From contig CAZRNA010000010.1 of assembly GCA_964601325.1 (NCBI GenBank), positions 1 through 38,170 of the forward strand: a DNA stretch of 38,170 nt. The letters are read 5' to 3'. Each line of letters opens with the position of its first letter. Position 1 is the first letter of the stretch. The notes under the pieces are model-generated. The model made no database searches, had not been told where the DNA came from, and worked only from the letters and a program-made list of their open reading frames with translations. The translations under genes and the position numbers were made by a program. Origin of the DNA: CAVPLU01 sp964601325. GTDB taxonomy: Archaea > Thermoproteota > Bathyarchaeia > 40CM-2-53-6. Below are positions 22,151 to 30,208 of the stretch, in pieces.

Positions 22151-23809
22151 CTAGAACTCTTCTCCGCCACCAGGAGGCATGCCTCCGGGCATGCCTGGAG
22201 GTCTGCCGCCTGGAGGGCCAGATGTGCCTTTTGACGAGACGACATCGTCGATTCGTAGGATCATGCACGCTGCTTCGGTTGCTGAACGGATGACCTGTAG
22301 CTTAGTCCGCAGAGGTTCGACCACGTTCTGCTTGAGCATGTCCTCGACTTTGCCGGTTACGGCGTCTACGCCTGTCCACTGGTTCTCAGGCTTTTCGTGT
22401 TTCGCTCTTAGGTCGACCATGATATCGATGGGGTCAAGTCCTGCGTTTGCCGCAAGCGCCATAGGGATGGATTCAAGCGCTTCCGCGAACTCCTCGATGC
22501 CAAGCTGTTCCCTTCCGCCAACGGTCTTGGCGTAGCTCTTGAGCTCTTTCGCAGCTTCTGCCTCAGAAGCTCCACCGCCCGCCACAATCTTTCCGTCTTC
22601 CACGGCGTTCCTGACGACACAGAGGCCATCATGCAAGGATCGTTCTGCTTCGTCGACTACATGCTCGGATCCTCCACGCAGGACTATTGTGACGGCTCTG
22701 GGGTCTTTGCATTCTCTCACGAAGATCAGCTTGTCATCTCCGATCTTGATTTCTTCAACCAGCTTCGCTTCACCGAGCGCGTCGGAGGACATATCCTTGG
22801 TGCTCGCGAGTATCTTTGCTCCGGTCGCCTTGGCAAGTTTCTCCATATCGCCGCTGCTCAGGTTCTTGGCTGCTAGGATCCCTTTCTTTGCGAGGAAATG
22901 AAGCGCGATATCGTCTATGCCTTTCTCGCAGAAGATCACGTTCGCGCCTGAGGCTGCGATTTGGTCTGCCATCTCCTTGAGCATTCGTTCCTCTTCGTCG
23001 AGGAACATGTGCATCTGCTCTGGGTTCTCGATGTTGATCTTCGCGTCAAATTCAGTCTTCTCTATCTCAAGCTTCTGGTTGAGCAGAGCAATCTTGGCCT
23101 TCTGGACTTGCTTTGGCATTTGACTGTGGGAGATTTCCTTGTCGATCACGACGCCTTCTACCAGTTCGGTCTCTTCGACACTCTTGCCGTGCTTCTTCAC
23201 GACCTTGATCAGATCGATGTCAGCTTTGATTTTCCCGTCTCGTTCTTCCTTGATCTGCTCTACTGCTTTGACGGTGAGCTTCGCGAAGAACTCCTTCTCT
23301 GCTGCAATATCTTTGGTTGCCATTGAAGTCGCGGCAACCTGGCGTAAACGTGCCTCATCTTTGGGATCCACGGCTAACGAAATCTTGCTGAGGAACTCTG
23401 AGGCTCTATCAGCAGCTTTCTTGTATCCATCGACAATCACGGTGGGGTGGACGTCCAAGTCTAGTAGTTTCTCCGCTTTCGATAGAAGTTGGCCCGCTAG
23501 GATGACAGCTGTGGTGGTTCCGTCGCCAACCTCGTTATCTTGCGTCTTGGCCACTTCGACAAGCATCTTGGCAGCCGGATGCTGAACGTCAAGCTCCTTC
23601 ATTATTGTGGCGCCATCGTTAGTGATGACAACATCGCCGATTCCGCTGACAAGCATCTTGTCCATGCCGCGTGGTCCAAGCGAACTCGCCACGGTTTCTG
23701 CGACAACTCTTGCCGCCATTATGTTGTTTCTCTGGGCATCTTTGCCGGTTGATCTACCGGTTCCTTCCTTAAGGATAAGTACGGGAATATTCCCGCCTGC
23801 TTGTGCCAT
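22151..23809 (-). CDS. Thermosome subunit (group II chaperonin)
   Basis: This is a subunit of the double-ring ATP-driven chaperonin that folds cytosolic proteins. It has the N-terminal SSLGPRGMDKMLV and NDGATIMKELDVQHP, the catalytic GDGTTT, the GGGASEAE block, and the apical domain in between. The tail is the usual Gly/Met/Pro-rich stretch, here GGRPPGMPGGMPPGGG, ending EEF. From the ATG at 23809 it has 552 residues; AGGTGA six bases upstream is the ribosome site, and a GTG at 23818 overlaps it and is rejected. A TATA-like GATTTATTAC at 23856-23865 predicts a short leader. Only one subunit gene is seen here. Confidence 0.95.
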   Translation of the reverse strand: MAQAGGNIPVLILKEGTGRSTGKDAQRNNIMAARVVAETVASSLGPRGMDKMLVSGIGDVVITNDGATIMKELDVQHPAAKMLVEVAKTQDNEVGDGTTTAVILAGQLLSKAEKLLDLDVHPTVIVDGYKKAADRASEFLSKISLAVDPKDEARLRQVAATSMATKDIAAEKEFFAKLTVKAVEQIKEERDGKIKADIDLIKVVKKHGKSVEETELVEGVVIDKEISHSQMPKQVQKAKIALLNQKLEIEKTEFDAKINIENPEQMHMFLDEEERMLKEMADQIAASGANVIFCEKGIDDIALHFLAKKGILAAKNLSSGDMEKLAKATGAKILASTKDMSSDALGEAKLVEEIKIGDDKLIFVRECKDPRAVTIVLRGGSEHVVDEAERSLHDGLCVVRNAVEDGKIVAGGGASEAEAAKELKSYAKTVGGREQLGIEEFAEALESIPMALAANAGLDPIDIMVDLRAKHEKPENQWTGVDAVTGKVEDMLKQNVVEPLRTKLQVIRSATEAACMILRIDDVVSSKGTSGPPGGRPPGMPGGMPPGGGEEF

Positions 23810-23855
23810 TTTGTTCACCTATGAAATGCTGAGACAAGATCGCCTAGGAGCGGCG

Positions 23856-23865
23856 GTAATAAATC
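23856..23865 (-). promoter_or_regulatory. TATA box of the thermosome gene
   Basis: On the minus strand the sequence is GATTTATTAC, about 50 bases before the ATG at 23809. It predicts transcription start near 23834, leaving room for the AGGTGA ribosome site at 23815-23820. Confidence 0.5.
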
Positions 23866-23962
23866 TTGTGAAAGTCAAGAGAGTCCTAGTTCATCGTCTT
23901 GAAGGAAGAATGCAACTAGGACGAATCCGGGGATTTGGTGTCCGTAGACTGTTTCTGTTGTA

Positions 23963-24397
23963 CTACCTTACGATCAGGGTTGGGCACTTTGCGTGGTGAC
24001 TTACCTTGTCTGAGACGCTTCCGAGGAAGAAAGCCCTAACCTGAGAGAGCCCACGACTGCCCAAAACTATGAGATCCACCTTCTCGTCAACTGCTGCTCG
24101 GAGAAGCTCTTCTGCAGGTACTCCTTGCTTCAGCCGAGTTTCCACGGGGATCCCTTGAGCTTTCACGGTCTCCTCCCCCTTGGCCAGAATCGCTTTTCCA
24201 TCCTCCTCAAGCTCCCGAACGATAGCTGTGCCTGCTAGGACGCCTGCTTCGGGCGGGTTGATCGCGTATATCTGTCGCATGACGACGTGAACCAGAACAA
24301 GTTGACTCTGATACTTCTTTGCCAAGTCGATAGCGAATTCTAGTGCTTTCAGGCAGAAGTCTGAGCCGTCTAAACCTACTAGGATCTTTGAGAACAA
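23963..24397 (-). CDS. UspA-family universal stress protein
   Basis: The 144-residue single-domain protein starts KILVGLDGSDFCLKALEFA and ends with the ATP-binding signature GSRGLSQVRAFFLGSVSDKVSHHAKCPTLIV, which matches the G-x2-G-x9-G-S pattern of ATP-binding Usp proteins. These small cytosolic dimers respond to stress by unclear means. The gene lies 74 bases after the HAD phosphatase and about 150 bases before the thermosome start on the same strand, a possible stress-related grouping. Start ATG at 24397. Confidence 0.88.
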   Translation of the reverse strand: MFSKILVGLDGSDFCLKALEFAIDLAKKYQSQLVLVHVVMRQIYAINPPEAGVLAGTAIVRELEEDGKAILAKGEETVKAQGIPVETRLKQGVPAEELLRAAVDEKVDLIVLGSRGLSQVRAFFLGSVSDKVSHHAKCPTLIVR

Positions 24398-24471
24398 TGT
24401 TCTCTGAAGTGAACTCCTACTCGATAGTCAAGATAAGAATTTACCTTGACACGGCCAGCGCCGGTCGTCGC

Positions 24472-25176
24472 CTAGTTGTAGCTATCGAGGCGATGAACGA
24501 GCTCAGGCACATCCGACAAGGAACTGACGATAAAGTCTGGCTCCTCCTGCAATAGTCGCGTTGCCGGGAAGGGCCCAGATGGAACAGCAACGCACCTCAC
24601 CGACGCCGCCTTTGCCGCTCTTATGTCGATGATTGCGTCACCCACCAGGATGGCCTCATCAGCCTTCGCGCCCGCCAAGTTCAACGCCTTGAACACGATC
24701 CCTGGATCAGGCTTCAACTCGTCGACATCGTCCCTTGTGAGAACCCCGTCGAGGACTCCGACCAAATTCAGCCTCTCAAGGGTTCGATCTGTTCCGAGCC
24801 TTCCATTGTTCGTGACGACGACTACCTTCTTCATCATCTGTCTCAGCTGGTTCAATACCTCTTTGGCACCTGGCATCAACTCAGCCCGCTCAGCCGCATC
24901 GCTCTCGATTGTCTCAACCTTCTCGTAGATGCGTTTCTTGATCTCGTCGAGCCGCTCATTGCTGATTGAGCCACGCACCTCGTTGAGCATGGCGTAGATG
25001 CTCATCTGATCACTGAAGCTAGGACGCCACAGACCAGCCTCCTTGAGCATCTGCAACGCCGCTCTCCGCATCCACATGTAATCGAGGTTGAACTTGGTGA
25101 TCGTTCCGTCCATGTCAATTAGTATCGCTTTCACAGTCAATCCTGACGCCCACTCTGGCTCGGCCAGACTCGCCAT
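24472..25176 (-). CDS. HAD-superfamily phosphatase (phosphoglycolate phosphatase-like)
   Basis: All HAD motifs are visible in the 234 residues: motif I ILIDMDGTITKF with two Asp, motif II VVVVTNNGR, motif III Lys in ELKPDPGIVFKAL and motif IV ILVGDAIIDIRAA. The helical cap between about residues 30 and 95 is of the C1 type as in phosphoglycolate phosphatase and related sugar-phosphate phosphatases. The substrate cannot be predicted. ATG 25176 is used; a GTG 15 codons later, close to motif I, is an alternative. Confidence 0.82.
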   Translation of the reverse strand: MASLAEPEWASGLTVKAILIDMDGTITKFNLDYMWMRRAALQMLKEAGLWRPSFSDQMSIYAMLNEVRGSISNERLDEIKKRIYEKVETIESDAAERAELMPGAKEVLNQLRQMMKKVVVVTNNGRLGTDRTLERLNLVGVLDGVLTRDDVDELKPDPGIVFKALNLAGAKADEAILVGDAIIDIRAAKAASVRCVAVPSGPFPATRLLQEEPDFIVSSLSDVPELVHRLDSYN

Positions 25177-25373
25177 GTCCAGTCAAGCAGACACGGTTCT
25201 CGGATATTTGAACATCGACGGGTTCGGTTTCGGGCTCGTGGAGGACCGCGGTTAACTGAGCCATGTTAATGGCTGCATGATGACGGATTCCTGTTTGAGT
25301 TGGAGCAGCCGGGCATCGAGGACGTGTCTAGATATCCTTAACTCACGCGCAGATCGACATAGGTCAGAGATTG

Positions 25374-25658
25374 ATGACGATGTACTACGTTTCACGCGGA
25401 CCAATGATGTGGGTTACGCCACTCTCAGCATTCGCGACTCCGGTTCCGCCGACGGCGACATACTATACCGTCCCACAATACTATGTTCCCCCCGTCGAAC
25501 CGATGATGTGCGGGCAGCCGGCTTTCTATGGCGCGCCGGTTATGTACGAGCCATCGTACTATGGTCAGTTTCCTGCGTGCTCATGCTGTACTCAGGCTCC
25601 TTCGCCCTCGCTCCCGCGTGGCGAGTATCGTTGCGGACGATGCCTGGTCATCTGCTGA
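25374..25658 (+). CDS. Tyr/Pro/Met-rich small protein with Cys-rich tail (unrecognised)
   Basis: The 94-residue frame starts at ATG 25374 (an in-frame ATG follows at 25380). It is full of aromatic and proline residues (ATYYTVPQYYVPPVEPMMCG, PVMYEPSYYGQF) and ends with six cysteines in CSCC and CGRCLVIC. The tail could bind zinc or a cluster. No family is recognised and there is no clear signal peptide. AGGT lies about 9 bases upstream. A longer overlapping frame (25277-25741) is also open but has no protein-like features. It stands between the divergent HAD gene and the convergent carbamate kinase gene. Confidence 0.45.
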   Translation: MTMYYVSRGPMMWVTPLSAFATPVPPTATYYTVPQYYVPPVEPMMCGQPAFYGAPVMYEPSYYGQFPACSCCTQAPSPSLPRGEYRCGRCLVIC

Positions 25659-25743
25659 TAGCTCACGTTCTAGGACTACCCGAGAATCGCGAACAAATAG
25701 AACACCCGCCAATTTGTCAGTCTCTGCCTAGGAGCGGTTGAGT

Positions 25744-26700
25744 CTACGCGGCGACTCGCATTACGTGGGTTCCGCTCTTTCCCTGTATGGCTTCTTTGAG
25801 CTTGCTCAGTTCAGCTATGATCGCTTCCCGGCCGCCGCTCTGGATGAACCTCATGACGACGCTGATCTTTGGTCCCATGCTGCCTTCCTTGAAGTGACCT
25901 TCCTTCGCGTACTTTTCCAGTTGTTCAGGTGTAGCTTGTTTGATCAGTGTCTGCTTCGGAGTGCCATAGTTCAGATACGCCCCGTCAATGTCGGTGAGTA
26001 TCACGAAGACTGAGGCACCTATCAGTGTCGCTAGTCTCTGCCCGGCGAGGTCTTTGTCGATAACAGCTTCAACCCCGCGAGCCTGAGTCTCTTCCTCTAT
26101 GATTGGGATGCCCCCGCCGCCGCATGCCACGACGACAAACCCGTTGTCAACCAGGGTTCTTATCGCGGATCGTTCAGCGATTATCTTCGGGTCTGGGGAC
26201 GGGACCACCCGGCGGTAGCCTCTGCCAGCATCTTCCTTCACTACTAGGTCGGGACGCTGGGACCGGATCTTCTCGGCCTCCTCCTTCGTATAGAATGGTC
26301 CGACGGGCTTTGTTGGGTTCTTGAACGCTGCGTCGTCAGCGTCAACGATGACTCTAGTAACCACGGTTATGACGTACTTGTCAAGGCCCCTCTTCTTCAG
26401 CTCGTTTCGAAGAGCCTGCTGGATCATGTAGCCGATGAAACCCTGCGTCTCGGAGCCGCAGACATCCAATGGAAACGGGGGAACAATGTTCTTCGCGGCC
26501 TCGTGTCTCAAGACCGTGGCTCCGACCTGTGGACCGTTCCCGTGAGTGATGACCACCCTGTATCCGTCTTGCACAAGATCTGCGATGCGCTTGACCGTGT
26601 CACAGACGTTTCGGTACTGCTCTTCAAAAGTGCCTTTTTCGCCTCGTCTGAGAATCGCGTTGCCGCCGAGCGCGACAACTACCAGATCGTTATTTGGCAA
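25744..26700 (-). CDS. arcC: Carbamate kinase
   Basis: Carbamate kinase converts carbamoyl phosphate and ADP to ATP, CO2 and ammonia, or the reverse. The product has VVVALGGNAILRRGEKGTFEEQ, the nucleotide-site THGNGPQVG, VCGSETQGFIGYMIQQALRN and CGGGGIPIIEE, all diagnostic. From the TTG at 26700 it has 318 residues, close to the family length; GGAGTG lies nine bases upstream. The frame opens at 26751 but the added residues are not conserved. It is divergent from a YgeW-like carbamoyltransferase that could feed it carbamoyl phosphate, so ATP recovery from a carbamoylated amine is a natural hypothesis. Confidence 0.9.
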   Translation of the reverse strand: MPNNDLVVVALGGNAILRRGEKGTFEEQYRNVCDTVKRIADLVQDGYRVVITHGNGPQVGATVLRHEAAKNIVPPFPLDVCGSETQGFIGYMIQQALRNELKKRGLDKYVITVVTRVIVDADDAAFKNPTKPVGPFYTKEEAEKIRSQRPDLVVKEDAGRGYRRVVPSPDPKIIAERSAIRTLVDNGFVVVACGGGGIPIIEEETQARGVEAVIDKDLAGQRLATLIGASVFVILTDIDGAYLNYGTPKQTLIKQATPEQLEKYAKEGHFKEGSMGPKISVVMRFIQSGGREAIIAELSKLKEAIQGKSGTHVMRVAA

Positions 26701-26803
26701 TCTAACTTGCACTCCGAGAGAGGCACAGATTGAGCGAATACAGCTTATCAATCTTGCATCCTTGGCTAGGATCGGCCTGAGATACCGCGCAACTCTTTAG
26801 AGC

Positions 26804-26821
26804 GGGACGCCTGGGCGTCCC
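26804..26821. promoter_or_regulatory. 18-bp palindrome in the carbamate kinase/carbamoyltransferase divergent region
   Basis: GGGACGCC-TG-GGCGTCCC has perfect 8-base arms. Immediately to its left CTCTTTAGAG (26793-26802) is a second small palindrome resembling a TATA box for the carbamoyltransferase. The larger repeat would then overlap the transcription start, a good position for a repressor controlling one or both genes. Confidence 0.5.
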
Positions 26822-26852
26822 AGACGTGAATCATTAGACGGAGGGGAGGGCG

Positions 26853-27875
26853 TTGGCGAATCTTTCTGGTCGAGACTTGATTACGACTCAGGACTGGAGC
26901 ATTGATGAACTCGAGGCGACTCTGCGCCTCGCACACAGCTTCCGCCAGAAACACCGAAAGAATCACGTTGTACCGTTGCTGCGGAACAAGACGTTCTTTG
27001 CGCTGTTCTATGCGTCGTCGACGCGTACGCGAGCGGCCTTCGAAGCTGGAATGACCTACCTGGGCGGTCACGCTCAGTACATTGATGCTTCAACAACTCG
27101 TCTTGGCGCAGGTGAAGCGGTTAGAGATGTTGCGAAGATGTACGAGCGGTACGGTCACGGATTGGGCGTGAGGATTCTCGACGACGTGATTGACTATGTT
27201 TACGGCCGAGGCATCGCCGTCGTAAGGGAGTACGCCAAGCACGCGAGTATCCCCGTAATCAACATGGCTTGTTGCACATACCATCCGACTCAAGGCCTTG
27301 CTGACCTGATGACCCTACGCGATGAGTATGGCGCGAAGAAACGGAAGAAGTACGTCATCATGTGGGCGTACTCGAAGGGCTTCCGCGGAAGATGCAGCGT
27401 ACAGGAAGACGCGCTCATTACCTCTCGGTTCGGTTACGACGTTGTACTGGCACATCCTGAAGGATTCGGAATCGACGACAAGATAGTTGCAGCATGCTCA
27501 GAGAACGTAGCTGCATCTGGAGGAACATTCACAGTATCACATGATCTGAAGAGAGCACTCGAAGGCGCAGACGCGATATTCCCCAGAAACTGGGCAAGCA
27601 AGGAACTGCTCGAAGTTGGAGCTAGCAGTTTCGGAAAAGAGCGAGAAACAGCGCTGCATGAAAAGTACAAGCATTGGTCGTTGACTGAAGAAACCCTTGA
27701 CATGGCTAGCAAACAGGCGATAGTGATGCATGTTCTTCCGGTACTGAGAGGCGAAGAAGCAAGTGATGGGGTCATGGATGGACCTCAATCTCGAATCTAT
27801 CCGCAGGCCGAGAATGGCCTCTACACAAAGATGGCCGTGCTCGCCATGACAATGGGCGAGAAGAAGAGAAGATAG
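26853..27875 (+). CDS. YgeW-like carbamoyltransferase, acceptor unknown
   Basis: The 340-residue protein has the carbamoyl-phosphate site SSTRTR (55-60) and HPTQ (144-147) of aspartate/ornithine carbamoyltransferases. The acceptor side is not that of ornithine enzymes: the SMG loop is replaced by FPRNWA (243-248) and HCLP by HVLP (293-296). WAYS (171-174) and VVLAHPEGF (197-205) resemble the knotted YgeW/N-acylornithine group. The start is TTG at 26853 after a strong GGAGGGGAGG. The gene lies divergent from carbamate kinase and upstream of a convergent PLP enzyme. It may run backward, releasing carbamoyl phosphate from a ureido compound for the kinase. The acceptor is unknown. Confidence 0.8.
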   Translation: MANLSGRDLITTQDWSIDELEATLRLAHSFRQKHRKNHVVPLLRNKTFFALFYASSTRTRAAFEAGMTYLGGHAQYIDASTTRLGAGEAVRDVAKMYERYGHGLGVRILDDVIDYVYGRGIAVVREYAKHASIPVINMACCTYHPTQGLADLMTLRDEYGAKKRKKYVIMWAYSKGFRGRCSVQEDALITSRFGYDVVLAHPEGFGIDDKIVAACSENVAASGGTFTVSHDLKRALEGADAIFPRNWASKELLEVGASSFGKERETALHEKYKHWSLTEETLDMASKQAIVMHVLPVLRGEEASDGVMDGPQSRIYPQAENGLYTKMAVLAMTMGEKKRR

Positions 27876-27901
27876 ACTACAGGAAACGGAATTCGCAACC
27901 A

Positions 27902-29152
27902 CTATCTCTTCAACTTGAGGACTTTCTGCAAGGCCTCGATATCTGGATCAATCAACGGAGCCTCCACAGATCCTATCACGTTCAAGTCTTTCAGACCGCT
28001 ACCTGTAATCTCAAGTACGACGCAGTCATCACCAGCGATCTTGCCTTGATTCCTCAGCTTTGTTAATCCGGCCAAGACTGCCACCCCTGAGGGCTCTCCG
28101 AATATCCCTTCTGTCTTCGCTAGAGTTCCCTGCGCATCAAGGATCTCCTCGTTTGTGACCTTCACAGCTGTTCCCGACGAGTCCTGCAGTGCTTCGAGCG
28201 CAGCATCACCGTCCCATGGGAGAGGATCCATCAAGCCTGTGGCGACCGAGTCCGGATGCTCCCAGGCAGCTATTTTGTGCGGGTCCATCTTCTCGTCAAA
28301 TGCTCTGATAACTGGCGCGCACCCGGTGGATTGAACGGCAACCATGCGAGGATAACTCTTCACAAAACCGAGCCGCTTCAGCTCCTCGTAACCTTTCCAG
28401 TTCCCAGCGAGCAGTGCGCCACTGCCGACGCCTGCGAAGACCCAGTCGGGCGTCGTCCAGCCGAGCTGTTCAGCGATCTCATACGACATGGTCTTCGGTC
28501 CCTCAGCCTGGTACGGATTGAAGAGCGCAAAACTCGGGCATGGATACCACCCGAAGCGTTTGCAGACAAGTCGCAACATCGTAACGGTTGGATCAACGCC
28601 GCTCTCGAGTCCTCTGAGCCTCACCACTTTCGCGCCGAAGATGTTCAGCTGGGCGATCTTTCCGGGGCTCGCCTTCTCTGGGACAAATGTGTAGCATGCG
28701 AGTCCCGCCTTGGCTGAGTAAGCTGCGAGCGCTGCGGCCGCGTTGCCGCTAGAAGCGGAAACCGTAGTGTCGAATCCAAGTTCAACCGCCTTCGATACGC
28801 CTACTGTCATCGGCCGGTCTTTGAATGAGGCTGTCGGGTTCTTCGTCTCATCCTTAAGGTACAGATTCCTCATTCCGAGGATCTTGCCGAGGTTCTTGCA
28901 TCGAATGAGCGGTGTCTGAACTTCGCCTAGTGTGATGATGTTCTCTTCATTCTCGATCGGTAGAAGCTCATGATATTTCCACAGTCCGCCTCTCCGGCGC
29001 TCGAGGACTTCTCGACTGATCTTGGTCGCCATCGATTCGTAATCATATTCTACATCAAGCCGTCCTTCATCTTCCTTGCACGTGAACACACGATCTTCCG
29101 GCGAGTACAGTTTCCCGCACTTAGTACAACGTAGTCCGATGACGTACGCCAT
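27902..29152 (-). CDS. thrC: Threonine synthase-like PLP enzyme
   Basis: Threonine synthase converts O-phosphohomoserine to threonine using PLP. The 416 residues begin with a zinc-ribbon-like CTKC (9-12), then LKDETKNPTASFKDRPM with the PLP lysine K111, the phosphate loop SSGNAAAALAAY (134-145) and a C-terminal ITGSGLKD that is typical of ThrC. The order and length match archaeal threonine synthases. A related fold-type II role such as cysteate synthase or diaminopropionate ammonia-lyase cannot be fully excluded, and the latter would be interesting beside the carbamoyl genes, but the ribbon and GLKD motif favour ThrC. Start ATG at 29152. It converges on the carbamoyltransferase with a 26-base gap. 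Confidence 0.83.
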   Translation of the reverse strand: MAYVIGLRCTKCGKLYSPEDRVFTCKEDEGRLDVEYDYESMATKISREVLERRRGGLWKYHELLPIENEENIITLGEVQTPLIRCKNLGKILGMRNLYLKDETKNPTASFKDRPMTVGVSKAVELGFDTTVSASSGNAAAALAAYSAKAGLACYTFVPEKASPGKIAQLNIFGAKVVRLRGLESGVDPTVTMLRLVCKRFGWYPCPSFALFNPYQAEGPKTMSYEIAEQLGWTTPDWVFAGVGSGALLAGNWKGYEELKRLGFVKSYPRMVAVQSTGCAPVIRAFDEKMDPHKIAAWEHPDSVATGLMDPLPWDGDAALEALQDSSGTAVKVTNEEILDAQGTLAKTEGIFGEPSGVAVLAGLTKLRNQGKIAGDDCVVLEITGSGLKDLNVIGSVEAPLIDPDIEALQKVLKLKR

Positions 29153-29263
29153 CTGTCTCAGCTCAACAACTCAGTGAAGCGTCTCCGCTTTCACCGGAAG
29201 CGTTGAGGGTTTTCTAAGTTGATCGGTACTGCGCTCCGATTTCACTGCCAAATGTGAGCGCCG

Positions 29264-30205
29264 CTAGCCGCCTTCTCGATTGTAGGGAACTCCGAGTGCG
29301 GAGGGAGGACGCGCGCCTCGAGCGATCCCGACGAGAACCACCAGAGTGAGGACATAGGGTACCATCAATAGGAAATAGTACGGAATGATTGAGCCAACAA
29401 CTTGGAAGAAAGCGCCAAGCAGGTATGCCGCGCCGAAAAGAAAAGTCCCGAAGAAAGCTCTTGCTGGACGCCATTTGCCGAAGTACACCATCGCCACGGC
29501 TATGAAACCTCTTCCCGCGGTAATGTTCTCTGCTTGAAATGCGTGAGACGATAATGCCAGGTAGGCACCTCCTATGCCAGCTAGGGTCGCTCCTATTATC
29601 ACAGCAGCGTATCGAATCTTGGTGACGCTTACACCCAACGTGTCGGCAGCTGATGGATTCTCGCCAACAGCTCTGATGTTCAGTCCGAAAGTCGTGCGAC
29701 CAACCACGATGATAACGATGATGAGGGTGACAAACGCCAGATACTCGATGATATCTTGAGAGAACAGTGAATCCCCTATCACAGGGATCTGTGAAAGTAG
29801 AGGTATGGGCAGTACCGGCAGTCCACTGATCCTAATTGTCGATCCAATTTGGCCGAAGAAAATATCGTAAAGGAAGCCTGAGAGTCCGACTCCTAGGAAG
29901 TAGATCCCCAGACCGGAAAGGACCTGATCCTGTCTCAGGGAAATCGAAACGAAAGCCAACAGGAGCCCCATCAAAGCACCGCAGGCACCTCCTACTAGGA
30001 CACCGAACAAGTTGTCATGTTGGAAGAAGCTGATCGAGAACGCCGAAATCGCTCCGACAAGCATCACCCCCTCTGTCCCCAGATTGATAACGCCGGCGCG
30101 TTCACTGATGACCTCGCCCAAAGCGGCGAAAGCCATCGGAACACTCAGCGCTATTATCGCAGCAATGAGTTCGGAAACCGACGCTGCGTCAACAATCATA
30201 GCCAT
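29264..30205 (-). CDS. Nucleoside-type ABC importer permease (second subunit)
   Basis: The 313-residue membrane protein has about nine hydrophobic segments and the family signature ISERAGVINLGTEGVMLVGA, followed later by GENPSAADTLGVSV, as in BMP-family permeases (YufQ/NupC-like). It forms the channel with the other permease, whose TGA lies three bases before this ATG, so translation is coupled. The unit with the double ATPase and binding protein constitutes a full importer for nucleosides or related purines. It ends the importer operon; ThrC begins about 110 bases beyond. Confidence 0.88.
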   Translation of the reverse strand: MAMIVDAASVSELIAAIIALSVPMAFAALGEVISERAGVINLGTEGVMLVGAISAFSISFFQHDNLFGVLVGGACGALMGLLLAFVSISLRQDQVLSGLGIYFLGVGLSGFLYDIFFGQIGSTIRISGLPVLPIPLLSQIPVIGDSLFSQDIIEYLAFVTLIIVIIVVGRTTFGLNIRAVGENPSAADTLGVSVTKIRYAAVIIGATLAGIGGAYLALSSHAFQAENITAGRGFIAVAMVYFGKWRPARAFFGTFLFGAAYLLGAFFQVVGSIIPYYFLLMVPYVLTLVVLVGIARGARPPSALGVPYNREGG

Positions 30206-30208
30206 CGT

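Noticed and set aside
23810..23818. GTG start of the thermosome
   Set aside because: It overlaps the AGGTGA ribosome site of the ATG at 23809.
25277..25741. 154-residue forward frame overlapping the Tyr/Pro-rich small protein
   Set aside because: It is longer but of mixed, motif-free composition, while the overlapping frame has coherent repeats and a Cys cluster.
26853..27875. Ordinary ornithine carbamoyltransferase (argF)
   Set aside because: The ornithine-binding SMG loop and HCLP cysteine are both missing, so the acceptor is likely different.
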